64,000 nucleotides of DNA from contig CM061069.1 in assembly GCA_030762895.1 (NCBI GenBank), positions 86,003,548 to 86,067,547 of the forward strand, given 5' to 3'. The position numbers and the translations under genes are program-made. Positions within the stretch are counted from its first letter, which is position 1. Each line of letters opens with the position of its first letter. Below, piece after piece: positions 31,327 to 43,929 of the stretch. A model generated the notes under the pieces. That model did not search any database. It was not told the origin of the DNA and saw only the letters and a list, made by a program, of their open reading frames with translations. This DNA is from Sophora flavescens (Eukaryota; Streptophyta; Magnoliopsida; Fabales; Fabaceae).

Positions 31327-34300
31327 TGGCACGGATCAAGGATCAACAAGCATATTATAGAATACTAGAAGCGACGTCTCGCGAACTAGATTCAATTCAC
31401 ATGTGTTTACTTTTCGCTCAGTGAAAAATCAAATCCAAAACAAAACCTCGATCACTTATCCAAGTAACCGGAATGTTTCCAAATCATTTAGGAGAAAATC
31501 CTTTTCCTTTAGAAAATCTTTTCTAAAACATTTAGGAAATTCGTTTGTATTTGAAATTCCTTGATGGAATAAAGTCAAAAATTTTCAAAGGGTCTTTCCT
31601 TCATAAAACATGCCGTTCGAAAAGGTTTTCTCTCGTACAAAACTTTTAATCATAAAAATGTAGTTCCCTTCAACTTAAAATCACTTCAACATTTTTCTAA
31701 AAACCAAGATCTTATTCTTCTGAAGTAAGAACTTTAAACAAGGAACTTTTATAAGTGAACCCAAAACTTTCAAAGTTCTATTCAAGGCTTATTAAGGCTT
31801 TTAATCCTTATAGTCATTGGGCACAGACTCAAGTCCGGCTTCTCAAACTTCAATCAACAGTAATATATTCACAACAATAATAATATCCCATTTAATGACA
31901 GTTCCTCACATATATTTAATTCATAACACTTTAACGCAAGAAATGTTCAACTTCAAGTAATAACCACAATAGTTCAAGTAAACAAGTTATTCAAGTATTG
32001 GCTAAAATATAACAATAATATTCACAACACTCAATTACACACATACACACATGCAGATAGTTATTGAATATCCCTAGGCAAACTCCCCTTACCTTTGAAG
32101 ACAAGTAAAGGATTCTTGTCTTAATGCTCACGTTAGCTCCAAGAGTGCAAACTTTACTCCACCAAGTAAGCATAGCCGTGTTCAACATCACAAAGACACA
32201 AACCAAGCAAGATAACAAACAAATAAATTCGCCAATTCAATTTTCATTCTCAAAACATATAATCAAAAGAAACCATACACTTAATTCAGTAAATAGAATC
32301 GATTTCTCAATAATATTGATTTGGGTAAAAAGGATCCATAATTAAAATTGGGGAACATTTGATTTGTTTTGAGGAACATGAAATTGAACTTAGAAATCTC
32401 AAATTAAAGGTCCTAATTTGAATAAAACATAATTAATTTCATAGAAACATAATTGATTTCAAATAAAATCAATTGGGGTTTAGGGTTCAAAGAGCAATTT
32501 GGGGAATATTTGATTTAAATAGAAAATCATAAAATTAACCGTAGAAACCATTACTTACAAGTCCCAATTACACTAAAACTGAACCAATTTCATGATTAAA
32601 GTAAGATGAAAAGTTAGGGTTTCAAAATCAATTTGGGGATTTTTGAATCTAAGTAAAATAGATGAGGTTTTCACTTACCCAATGAAGAAGAAGATGTCAT
32701 GGTGGTTGTTGAAGTGCAACCGGCACGGTGGCAACTCCGACGAGGCGGCTCTGAACGATGGTCTGGACAGCTTCTGCTCGAACAACACGAGGAAGGGGGA
32801 GATCTGGACAGAAACTTCAAGGAAACATTGCGGTGACCTAAAATGGAGCTCCGACGGTGGAGCTCCGACGTGAATAGCGGGGAATAGGGTCAGAACGTGC
32901 GCGCAGTCGCGGCTGTCTTCTCCCACTCTAGGCGGTGATGGAACGACGACCTCCCTTACCAGGCGCGGTGGTCGGATGACGACGAGTTGCAGCGGCGCTC
33001 GCGGTGGCTGTGCGACATGGAGAAGACGAAACTCGCGTCATCTTCTCACTCCAGGCGGCCGAGCATCGCTGGGCGACGACCGGACGATGCGTTCGCAGCT
33101 GTACATGATCGGAGAAGGGTGGCGACGTGCGGTTTGGAACGACAAGGGAGAAGAAGATGGAGTTAGGGAGAGGGAGGAAGAAGAAGAAAGTAGCACGAGG
33201 GAAAAACAAAAGAAAAAGGAGAGAATGAGAGGGAAGTATCAAGTTTGACACTAAAAGTAGGAGAGAAAGTTCATGTTTTTAACTTAATATTTAGTAATAG
33301 GTACAAAAATGAGTGATTAATATTAAGCCTAAAATAAACATGCTTCTACCTTTTTGGGATCTAAAAATAAAGGTTGATAAATATATGATTTCGAAATTCA
33401 AATTAGAGTAAAAATTAACGAACTGATCAGCTAAGAAAATACTCGGTCCTGAATTAATCTCCGATTGATGTCAAACCAGTTTATTTTCAACTCTAAAATT
33501 AAATAGAATGAAAATATGAAAATTCTTTTCTCTTAATCATATTATTTAAAACATTTTTCTGTATTGGTAATAATAGTGACAATAACGTAAGTTATTGTCC
33601 AGTAAGCGTGCATTCACTGTAATAAGTTAGTGCTAACGCACCCAATAAAATAATTTGAAGAGGGTAATTCAATTACTCAAACTAACCACATAACAAAATA
33701 AACATAAATATCCAAATAAAATAATTAATCATATGTGTAAAAACTAAGGTGTTACATTACTACCCCTCTTAAAAAAATTTCGTCCTCGAAATTTCGTAGC
33801 TCGAAACTAAACAGGATTTTATAATCCCCTATTTATTCCAAGATCATACATTGTACTTCCCGTATTCACTTTCCCCTAGATGATTATTTTTTAAAACTTA
33901 ATAACACATTTCATACTTATGCTTCATCATACTGATCCTCAAAATTTAATCCCTTATCCTCAATCCATACTTCTTGTCCCTAACAATTTTATCTTAGTTC
34001 CTCCCACACGAGAGCAAAATCAAAAGTTAATCACTTCTATTATCAATTACTAGTCCACTAGAAAACTGTTTTCCACACATCTAAATCTCATGGTTATTAC
34101 CAAGATTAAAACTAACCTTACCGCAACATGCATCAACTTCCTACTCAAAGTATCCAAGTGTAGTCTTAGCTTCCTTTGGACTTATTCCACCACTCCAAAT
34201 TTCATCATGGTCAGACCTTTCAAACTCTAAAACAGAGCTCTCGACCTCTCCTCACTACTTAGTTTCTCAAGAACTCCTCTTTACTATTTCCGTTCAGATT

Positions 34301-35756
34301 AAGGAAAACTATATAGATATTTTTCCGTTAATCCTCGGACTCACGAAGTCAACATTAACCATAAACGTTGATCACTACTCTAAATTCCTTTAATGATATA
34401 TCTGCCTCGATCATGATAAGGTCCATTATAATCATCTCACTCAATGAAGTTGAGCTTAAGGGTTTTCATATTACTAGTCACAACAACACCTCAACAAAAT
34501 TCTTATCACCTCCTACATATTCTGCTATAGGGTTAACGATACTTAGGTACTATATTTACTCTCAACTAACCTCACATTTTAAGAATTAGATAATTTCTTA
34601 TTTGTCAATCGAACTAAGGTTAATAAGCTGAACTTGACTTCAACCTGGTTCTTAACGCCCGATGTAGACTTCACCAGTCGATCCACGATCACTTGAATTC
34701 AAACAAGACTCATGTAAGCCTTCAGCAAACTCATTACAAAGATTCAAGGAATGCCAATATCTTAACAAGGAAGGTCTCAATTGTTAAACTATCCCTTTTT
34801 CACTATACTCGACTAACTCTGACATCTTGATTTCGAGATACCCAACTCGTGACTGATGAGATAGGTCACACATTGACGACATTTGGAGAATACGTAGGAC
34901 TATGACTACCAATGACGACAAGTATGTTCGAACCGCAATAAGACATGACCTTGGTGATCATAAAAGAATTTCTCAAGAAAATAATTTTTTTTCATTTCAC
35001 TTTCACATAAGCATAGAAAAGAATTTCATTAATTTGAAGGATACAGGAACATCCAGTATGGAAAAAGATCCTTCCATCAGGTTCATGGGTGTAAAAATGC
35101 ATGATCAATACACATTTACAAACATGAATCTAATAAAGTTCATTCTTCCACAAGAATCTTCTAGATGATTTAAGGAATCAAAGGGTGAATAATGTCTAAT
35201 CCAAAGAGGATTAAATCTTATTCTTAGTACAAGGAATTTACAAAATGATGACTTTCACCTCTACCAAAAATAAAAGTGACAAAACTAAGTTTCACCATGA
35301 AACTTCTGCTATCACGAAATTATCTGTGTTATAACTCAAGAAATAGTCATAACCACTTCTCTTAACAAAATGTGAAAGTATCCAGACCAATGGATTCCGT
35401 TAAATCAATTCACTCAAATGTCTAATACATCGAGGATTATTTAAAAGTGTGAGTATGACTTCTCTCAACCACAGAAATGAATAACTGGAAATTTATGAAT
35501 TAACATAACTAAATCATGAGTCCTGACAGATTTCAAATTAAAGTCAGAAAATTTGTCTGGCACATACAAACTTCACCGTTGTGATTATCTAATACAATCA
35601 TAAGATTTGAGAAATAAATAACAACTGACAAATACAAGAGAATCAAAGGGTACAGTGAAGAGTTCCTTAATCACGAGACACTCACCCAAGATCGAAAATC
35701 CACTCGATTCGTCTTGGTTCCAACCAACATACAAGTCTTTCTAACCATGCTTAGTA

Positions 35757-35978
35757 TCACCACCTTGAATTGGGTACGATCCCGGACAACTTAATCAATC
35801 GATCAAACAGACAAGGGGTGGATCTTCCTTCATAAACTGAGTTGATGACGCAAAATCTTAGATAGGTCATCACTCCAATCTGGTAATAACTCGTCTTCAA
35901 GTCGATCTTTGAGTAGACGACAACTCCTCGCAATTGATTTACCAAATCAACTACGCAAGTCAGAGAATACTTGCTCAT
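35757..35978 (-). pseudogene. Element B: RT fragment
   Basis: The minus-strand frame gives DLVNQLRGVVVYSKIDLKTSYYQIGV, the RT motif that holds the first catalytic Asp (in KIDL). The neighbouring motifs on both sides are degraded: upstream there are stops and frame changes, downstream the YGHYE/FGVTNAP region is missing. It aligns with 42700-42790 of element C. Confidence 0.7.
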
Positions 35979-36510
35979 AATTCATCCTTTTACTTAGTTG
36001 TCAAAAATCCACACGGTGACACGAGCCTTCACACAACATTGGTGCTTCACAAGGAAAACACTCGGTCTAGCGAACGGTTCAGACCACCGATCTTCCAGTT
36101 GAATCGAGTCGTCCAACTCGTTTTAACTTTGTAGGCAACATCCTACACAAAGCGACATACATCTGATCGAATCCAGAAACTAGATCAATCTAAAATTAAT
36201 GTCCTTTGCTAACCATAAACCTAGAATATTTCCAGGGAACACTCCCGAAAAAACCCTTCACACAAGCACCTTGTTTCGAATGTCTGACACGATTCGCAAG
36301 GATAATCGAATGTCATATCCGAACTCAAGTAACATTCAAGATCTATGGTCTTCCAGGACTTAAAACCCTTTGAAAACCATCAAGAAAACATATACTTGTG
36401 TGTCAACACACATTGCTTCAACAAGAAACAATTCAAACAAGAACCAACCAGAGATCACACAACAAAAACTTAACAGACCTATTCCCCAAAATCCCGAAAG
36501 ACTCAACCAG

Positions 36511-36522
36511 TCTCTGATACCA
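36511..36522 (-). other. Element B primer-binding site (tRNA-iMet, one mismatch)
   Basis: TGGTATCAGAGA on the minus strand, three bases from the LTR end. The last base differs from the TGGTATCAGAGC of elements C to F. Confidence 0.8.
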
Positions 36523-36525
36523 CTT

Positions 36526-39500
36526 TGTAACACCCCCTTGCTTGGTGTTACTACGTAACCCATGCGGAATTTAAATTAAAACAATAATTTTCTGGTTGCT
36601 TTCGAAAAATAATTTATATAAATATGTAAGCGTCTGAAATAAAATAACAAGTGTTATATCAGTGGGCCTCATACCCGAACAATCAGTTTTATAAAGAGAA
36701 TGCATGACACTTCAATAATTAGGCTCTAAACTTAATCTCCGGAGATCCCAACATCCTCCAAATGAGTTGATCAGGCTCGATACACCGTCTCATTGGCTAG
36801 CTAAGCACAACGATAATACACCGTCTCATTGGCTAGCTAAGCACAACGATAATACACCATCTCATTGGCTAGCTAAGCACAACGATAATACACCACATTG
36901 GCCATTTAGGCACAACGATTATGCATGCCGTTTCATTGTCCATTTAGGCACAACGATACACATACACCGTCTCATTGTCCAATTTAAGAACAACAATAAT
37001 ACACCGTCACATGATACCTTTCCTGTTAAGGTCTCACGTTAAAACCATGACGGGCACGTCTTCCATAAATGCAAATGTAAAACATTTAGTTCTCGATGTT
37101 TTCTTTGTGTTCGTTCTCATTCATTGTCGAAGCTCAAAGGCTATCGACTGTTCATAAATTTCATCATTTTGAAAATATCAACATCAACACGGGACACGCA
37201 GTCTGAGTGCTCAATCACAACACCTTAGACCGACGCACCAGTCCTAGGCTTGTGGTCGTAGAAAACAACATTCACCCTTAACAACGTTCATCACAACGTG
37301 GTTAGGACACACGGTCCACAACAACGTAATTAGGACACAGTCCACAACAACGTGATTAGGACACACAGTCCACAACAATGTGATGAGGACACACAGTCCA
37401 CAGCAACATGATTAGGACACACAATCCACAACAACGTGGCATGGATCAAAGATCAACGTGCATATTACAGAATACTAGAAGCGACGTCTCGCTAACTAGA
37501 TTCAATTAACATGTGTTTACTTTTCGCTCAGTGAAAAATCAAATCCAAAACAAAACCTCGGTCACTAATCCAAGTAACCGGAATGTTTCCAAATCATTTA
37601 GGAGAAAATCCTTTTCCTTTGCAAAATCTTTTCAAAAACATTTAGGAAATTCATTTGTATTTGAAATTCCTTGATGGAATAAAGTCAAATATTTTCAAAT
37701 GGTCTTTCCTTCAAAAAACACGCCGTTCGAAAAGGTTTGCTCTCGTACAAAACTTTTGATCATAAAAATGTAGTTCCCTTCAACTTAAAATCACTTCAAC
37801 ATTTTTCTAAAAACCAAGATCTTATTCTTCTGAAGTAAGCACTTTAAACAAGGAACTTTTATAAGTGAACCCAAAACTTTCAAAGTTCTATTCAAGGCTT
37901 ATTAAGGCTTTTAATCCTTATAGTCATTAGGCACAGATTCAAGTCCGGCTTCTCAAACTTCAATCAACAGTAATATATTCACAACAATAATAATATCCCA
38001 TTTAATGACAATTCCTCACATATATATAATTCATAACACTTTAACGCAAGAAATGTTCAACTTCAAGTAATAACCACAATAGTTCCAGTAAACAAGTTAT
38101 TCAAGTATTGGCTAAAATATCACAATAATATTCATAACACTCAATCACACACATACACACATGCAGATAGTTATTGAATATCCCTAGGCAAACTCCCCTT
38201 ACCTTTGAAGACAAGTAAAGGATTCTTGTCTTAATGCTCACGTTAGCTCCAAGAGTGCAAACTTTACTCCACCAAGTAAGCATAGCCGTGTTCAACATCA
38301 CAGAGACACAAACCAAGCAAGATAACAAACAAATAAATTCACCAATTCAATTTTCATTCTCAAAACATATAATCAAAAGAAACCATACACTTAAATCAGT
38401 AAATAGAATCGATTTCTCAATAATATCGATTTGGATAAAAAGGATCTATAATTAAAATTGGGGAACATTTGATTTGTTTTGAGAAACATGAAATTGAACT
38501 TAGAAATCTCAAATTAAAGGTCCTAATTTTAATAAAACATAATTAATTTCGTAGAAACATAATTGATTTCAAATAAAATCAAATTGGGGTTTAGGGTTCA
38601 AAGAGCAATTTGGGGAAAATTTGATTTAAATAGAAAATCATAAAATTAACCTTAGAAACCTTTAATTACAAGTCCCAATTGCACTAAAACTAAACCAATT
38701 TCATGATTAAAGTAAGATGAAAAGTTAGGGTTTCAAAATCAATTTGGGGAATTTTGAATCTAAGTAAAATAGATGAGGTTTTCACTTACCCAAGGAAGAA
38801 GAAGATGTCATGGTGGTTGTTGAAGACCAACCGGCGCGGTGGCAACTCCGACGAGGCGGCTCTGAACGATGGTCTGGACAGCTTCTGCTCGAACAACAGG
38901 AGGAAGGGGGAGATCTGGACAGAAACTTCAAGGAAACATTGCGGTGGCCTAAAATGGAGCTCCGACGCGAATAGCGGTGAATAGGGCCAGAACGTGCGCG
39001 CAGTCGCGGCTGTCTTCTCCCACTCTGGGCGGAGACCGAACGACGACCTCTCTTAACAAGCGCGGTGGTCAGACAAAGACCGATGAGGAGTTGCAGCGAC
39101 GCTCGTGGCAGCTGCACGACATGGAGAAGATGAAACTCGCGTCATCTTCTCACTCCAGGCGGCCGAGCATGGCTGGGCGACAACCGAACGACGCGCTCGT
39201 AGCTGTACATGATCGGAGAAGGGTGGCGGCGTGCGTTTTGGAACGGTAAGGGAGAAGAAGATGGAGTTAGGGAGAGGGAGGAATGAGAAGAAAGTAGCAG
39301 GAGGGAAAAACAAAAGAAAAAGGAGAGAATGAGAGGGAAGAATCGGGTCTGACACTAAAAGTAGGAGAGAAAGTTCATGTTTTTAACTTAATATTTAGTA
39401 ATAGGTACAAAAATGAGTGATAAATATTAAGCCTAAAATAAACATGCTTCAACCTTTTTGGGATCTAAAAATAAAGGTTGATAAATACATGATTTCGAAA

Positions 39501-39863
39501 TTCAAATTAGTGTAAAGATTAATAATTGAACTGATCATTTAATAAAATACTCGGTCTAGAATTAATCTCCGGTTGATGTCAAACCAGTTTATTTTCAACT
39601 CTAAAATTAAATAGAATGAAAATATGAAAATGCTTTTCTCTTTATCATATTATTTAAACATTTTTCTGTACTGGTAATAATAGTGACGATAACGTAAGTT
39701 ATTGTCCAGTAAGCGTGCATTCACTGTAATAAGTTAGTGCTAACGCACCCAATAAAATAATTTGAAGAGGGTAATTCAATTACTCAAACTAACCACATAA
39801 AAAAATAAACATAAACATCCAAATAAAATAATTAATCATATGTGTAAAAACTAGGGTGTTACA
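36526..39863 (-). mobile_element. Element B: 5' LTR (3,338 bp, minus strand)
   Basis: On the minus strand it runs from TGTAACACCCTAG at 39863 to GGGGTGTTACA at 36526. Relative to the 3' LTR it lacks about 690 bp near its inner end. It contains the same tandem arrays and the GC-rich block at 38800-39260. Long frames over that block (about 100 codons, minus strand, near 39053-39355) keep only part of the reading in the other LTR. Confidence 0.85.
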
Positions 39864-40624
39864 TCGACAACCCTGGGGCTTGGGTGATTCATCCGGGGAA
39901 TCACACGGCCGAGTACACTAGCCCGGTTTGCACTATAGAAGGAAAACATGAGGGAGGTCCAGAGAGGAGGATACATACCATGGAGACCATCCAGATATCA
40001 CTTCCGCTAGTCTGGTTTTATGTACAGCGTTTAGCTGAGCAGGGATAGCTAGTGTTGGATCCACCACCTCTGAATGTGGGTCCAGCTTCACCCATAGAGG
40101 AGGACCCCGAGAAATTCATGGAGGAGGAACCTCAGTATCATCCTATGAGCAGTGATGATGATGATGATACACCTGGCGAGGGATCCAGAGTGGAAGTATC
40201 CTCTTCTGATACTTCCTCTGGAAATAAGGGAGACTTCCGTGGTCTCCCGAGTGGGTATCACTAGTTGTCTTGACCATCTTAGGAAGTCTTGTTTTATTTT
40301 GGGGCAGTGATGTTGGATTGATCTTGTCAATCGCATGTTTTATTTGGTCTCTTAAAACTCTAGTACAATGTAGTGTTTTGTTTGAGAAAACTTCTGTCAA
40401 TGCACCTGTCACTAAGAAGGTGTTTGTTATCAATGTGAATATCATGTATGTTTTCTATGAATGTAAGTTGGTCTTTTAATTCCATTGTCTTAAGTTATGA
40501 GTTTTATTTAATAATGAATTACTAATTGGATATAAACATTATGAAAGAAATCGACATGTCTTCTGATAACGTTAATATTAGTAAAAAAGGGTTAATTAAT
40601 GTAATCCCGGGTAAGGGTGTTACA
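39864..40624 (+). mobile_element. Element C: 5' LTR, part 2, ending at the primer site
   Basis: Resumes after the repeated TCGAC and ends GGTAAGGGTGTTACA at 40624, the same end as element A at 3983. It carries most of the LTR-resident ORF. Confidence 0.9.
39869..40264 (+). pseudogene. LTR-resident ORF, copy in element C 5' LTR (split by B, one stop)
   Basis: The start of this copy lies at 29702 (MDPALPLVHSRVRAIMF) and is cut off by element B; it resumes here with DNPGAWVIHPGNHTAEYTS. A TAG at 40046-40048 replaces the Gln codon of the intact copy. Beyond it, LVLDPPPLNV, EEDPEKFMEEEPQYHP, the Asp run and VSSSDTSS follow to the stop at 40264. No frameshift was seen. Confidence 0.5.
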
Positions 40625-40631
40625 TTAAGGG

Positions 40632-40643
40632 TGGTATCAGAGC
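40632..40643 (+). other. Element C primer-binding site (tRNA-iMet)
   Basis: TGGTATCAGAGC, seven bases after the LTR end; it fixes the plus orientation of C. Confidence 0.9.
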
Positions 40644-40813
40644 TGGTCGAGTCTTTCGGGAATCTTTGGGAACTATACCTGTTGTGTTTGTGTTGTGTGA
40701 CCTCTAAATAGGCTTGTTTGAATTACTTCTTAGAAGTAATGGATGTTGGAAAAATATAATTCAACATCCCTTATCTTGTTGCCATTTAATTGATTTTATC
40801 TTGTTGGTCAGTT

Positions 40814-41880
40814 ATGGAGCTAGAGGCAGGACGAGGACATGGCCGCAAAGGAGGCCGTAGAGGTGGTTTTGTTGGTGGTCGTGGACCGGTTGGTGGAGGA
40901 ATGGATTTTGCAGCACAAGCTATGGCAAACGTTGCAGCGACCATTGCCCAACAGATCGCTATTATGGCTGCACAACACCAACAGGAGCAAGCTCGTGCTC
41001 TGACTGCTTTCCGACGCCAGAACCCCCCACAGTTTCATGGGGATGTTGACCCCACAAAAGCTGACTTGTGGAATCAAGAGATAGAGAAGATTTTTGAACT
41101 GATCAACAGCCCTGAGGCAGTTAGAGTGCCTTATGCCAATTTCCTGTTGATGGGAGTTGCGGAGTACCGGTGGAGAGGCACCAGGCAACTACTTGAGACA
41201 AATTAGCAAGAAATTACTTGGGAGGTTTTTCGTACTGCGTTTCTAGACAAATACTTTCCCCAGAGTGCTCGAGCTGATAAAGAGCAGGAGTTCTTGCGTT
41301 TGCAACAAGGAGAAATGATCGTTGGAGAATATGAAGCCAAGTTCGAGTCATTGGCCAAATATTTTGTTTTTCCAAGACAACCCAAATGAGGATTGGAAGT
41401 GCGAAAGGTTTGAAGGAGGATTGCGGTACGAAATCAGAGACTCAGTACTGTCCCTGGAGATCAAGAATTTTCAAGCTCTGGTGGAGAAATGTAGGAAAGT
41501 AGAACATATGTGGAAAGAAAGGGATAATCGAGGAAATGTTGGCGGACCCTCACAAATGAGGAACCAAGACCAGAAAGGAAGATAAGCCCAGAAGAAGCCA
41601 TACTCTAGACCAGCTGGGAATAATTGCATCCACCAATAGTACCACCCAGTTGCTTCAGTCACTGGAAGTATTAACCAGAGGAGTCAAGACAATAATCAAG
41701 GGAAGAGATGCTTTAAATGTGGAGATCCAACCCATTTCGCTGATGTATGTCCTGTGAGAGGGATGAAATGCTTTAACTGCGATCGGATGGGACACTTACC
41801 AAAGGACTGTAGGGTGAAGAAGTAGGAGCCCACAATCAACAGTGCCAGAGTTTCAAAACTAATAGCTAAAGGAAGAGTTT
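40814..41880 (+). pseudogene. Element C: gag with two zinc knuckles, broken
   Basis: Gag builds the particle and binds the element RNA. The ATG at 40814 starts a Gly/Arg-rich segment, then MDFAAQAMANVAATIAQQ, RRQNPPQFHGDVDP and the capsid region ending in a TAG at 41204-41206. The reading goes on (VFRTAFLDKYFPQSARADKE, GEYEAKFESLAKYF), shifts frame near 41370 and continues (DWKCERFEGGLRYEI, ALVEKCRKVE) to a TAA at 41583. Two CCHC knuckles follow: CFKCGDPTHFADVC and CFNCDRMGHLPKDC (about 41709-41815). A TAG at 41824 precedes the protease. Confidence 0.85.
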
Positions 41881-41885
41881 TTCCT

Positions 41886-43240
41886 ATGAGTGGTGCTGAG
41901 ACCTCGAACTCCAAAGATCTTATGAAAGGTACTTGTGATCTATCTGGTAACCTCTTAACAATGCTTTTCGATTCGGGTGAAACTCATTCATTCATCTCAA
42001 ATGATTGTGTGAGACTTTTAGCCTTACCTGTTACTTCATTACCATATGATTTAATTGTCTCCACACCTACTACTGAACCTGTTATGGTAAGTTCTGTGTG
42101 TTTGACTTGTCCGATTGTCATTCAAGATCGACACTTTCTTGTTGATCTGATCTGCTTGCCCTTAATACAATTAGATGTGATTTTGGGCATGGATTGGTTG
42201 TCTTCTAATCAGGTGCTTTTAGATTGTGCTCACAAGAACCTAGTTTTTTCGGATTCTGAAATTTCTGGATTTCTATCTACCTATTCGATGAGGTCTTTAT
42301 CAAAGGAAAAAGATCACAAATGCTTGCTTTTAACAAGCTTAGATGTCAATGAGGAAGTTAGTTTGAGTGCTATACCGGTTGTCAGAGACTCTCCGGTGGT
42401 GTTTCCTTCTGATGTGCCAAGATTACCACCGGCAAGGGAAATTGAATTCTCTGTCAATCTAGTTCCGGGAACTGGACCGATATTGATTGCTCCTTATCGG
42501 ATGTCGCCCACAGAGCTCGGTGAATTGAAGGCTCAACTAGAAGATCTGTTGTCAAAGCAATTCATAAGATCCAGTGTTTCTCCATGGGGAGCACCTGTTC
42601 TTTTAGTACGAAAGAAAGATGGAGGTTCAAGACTTTGTCTGGATTATAGGCAGCTTAATAAAGTGAAGATCAAGAATAAGTACCCGTTGCCACGCATAGA
42701 TGATCTGATGGACCCATTGCACGGAGCTACTGTTTTCTCGAAAATTGATTTGAGGACGGGCTATCACCAGATTAGAATCAAGATTGAGGACATACCCAAG
42801 ATGGCGTTTCGAACCCGTTATGGACATTATGAGTATCTTGTGATGCCTTTTGGAGTAACCAATGCACCAGCTGTTTTCATGGATTATATGAATTGAATCT
42901 TTCGGACATTTCTGGACAACTCAGTAGTCGTATTCATTGATGACATCCTCATTTACTCAAGGAGTCATGAAGAGCATAAGATACATCTACGACAGGTTCT
43001 ACAGATTCTACGCGAGAAGAAGTTATATGCAAAACTCTCTAAGTGTGAGTTTTGGCTCGAACAAGTGAAGTTCTTGGGACATGTAATTTCTAAAGATGGA
43101 ATTGCTGTGGACCCCGCCAAAGTGGAGGCAGTGCTTTCTTGGGAAAGACCAAAGACAATAACATAAATCCGAAGTTTCGTCAGGTTAGTTGGATATTATC
43201 GGAGATTCATCCAAGGATTCTCCAAGATAGTCGCACGCTA
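41886..43240 (+). pseudogene. Element C: protease and reverse transcriptase
   Basis: The frame open from 41886 to 42896 holds the aspartic protease (LFDSGETHSF; the usual Ala after DSG is Glu here, so activity is doubtful) and RT: FIRSSVSPWGAPVLLV, LPRIDDLMDPL, FSKIDLRTGYHQIR, AFRTRYGHYEYLVMPFGVTN. A TGA at 42894-42896 interrupts, then FIDDILIYS with the catalytic Asp pair (42935-42960) and KCEFWLEQVKFLGHVIS follow. A TAA at 43164-43166 lies in the linker to RNase H, at the same codon as in element D. Confidence 0.9.
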
Positions 43241-43800
43241 ACTCAACTTACAAGAAAGGATCAACCCTTTGTGTGGATTGCGGAATGCGAGGAAAGCTTC
43301 CAAAGGATAAAATAACGATTGACAACTTCACCGGTGCTGATACTTCCATAACCCAATGTGCCTTATAAGGTGTACTGTGATGCTTCGTATCAAGGCTTCG
43401 GATGCGTATTGATACAAAATCAGAAAGTTGTAGCATACGCGTCACGACAACTAAGACTCATGAGAAGAATTATCCGACGCAAGATCTAGAGCTAGCTGCC
43501 GTGGTTTTCGCGTTGAAAATATGGAGATATCATATGTACGGGGTCAAGTTCGATGTTTTCAGTGATCACAAAAGTTTAAAATATATGTTCGATCTGAAGG
43601 AACTCAACATGAGGCAAAGGATTGGATGGAATTCTTGAAGAACTATGACTTTGCATTACAGTATCATTGTGGGAAGGCGAATGTTGTAGCAGATGCTCTG
43701 AGCCGGAAAGCCATTCATGTCTCTGCAATGATGGTGAAGGAACTAGAGTTGATCGAGAAGTTACGTGACCTTGATTTAATGATGGAAATGAGTCCGTAAA
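43241..43800 (+). pseudogene. Element C: RNase H domain, frameshifted
   Basis: Follows GYYRRFIQGFSKIV after a frameshift near 43240. YCDASYQGFGCVL (first Asp), the DLELAAVVFALKIWRYHMYG segment (Glu) in another frame, FSDHKSLKYMF (Asp) and NVVADALSRKA (Asp) can all be found between 43376 and 43715, but at least two frameshifts and several stops separate them. Confidence 0.8.
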
Positions 43801-43929
43801 ATATTAGCATGGGGATGATCACGATATCAAGTAGATTGATGGAAGAGATCAAAGAGCAATAAGCCACTGATACATTCCTCCAAGAAAAGAAAGAGCTCAT
43901 GGAGCAGGAAAAAGCCACCGAGTTTAGTT

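Larger units (their letters stand above)
29765..33756 (-). mobile_element. Element B: 3' LTR (3,992 bp, minus strand)
   Basis: On the minus strand it starts TGTAACACCTTAG at 33756, right after a purine-rich tract and the pol-end relic TCGAGGACGAAATTT, and ends GGGGGTGTTACA at 29765. It has about 690 bp (29877-30563) that the 5' LTR lacks. It holds two tandem arrays (30705-30900 and 31181-31326) and a GC-rich, CpG-bearing block at 32690-33210. Elsewhere the two LTRs are nearly identical, so B is a fairly recent insertion. Confidence 0.85.
33757..36525 (-). mobile_element. Element B: internal region, heavily decayed (2.77 kb)
   Basis: Normal internal regions of this group here are about 4.7 kb (C and D). 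This one is 2.8 kb and most of it cannot be read as protein; only a piece of RT (35757-35978) and the pol-end relic next to the LTR are clear. No gag, zinc knuckle, protease or integrase motif was found. B must have moved with proteins from another element or decayed by deletion after insertion. Confidence 0.7.
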
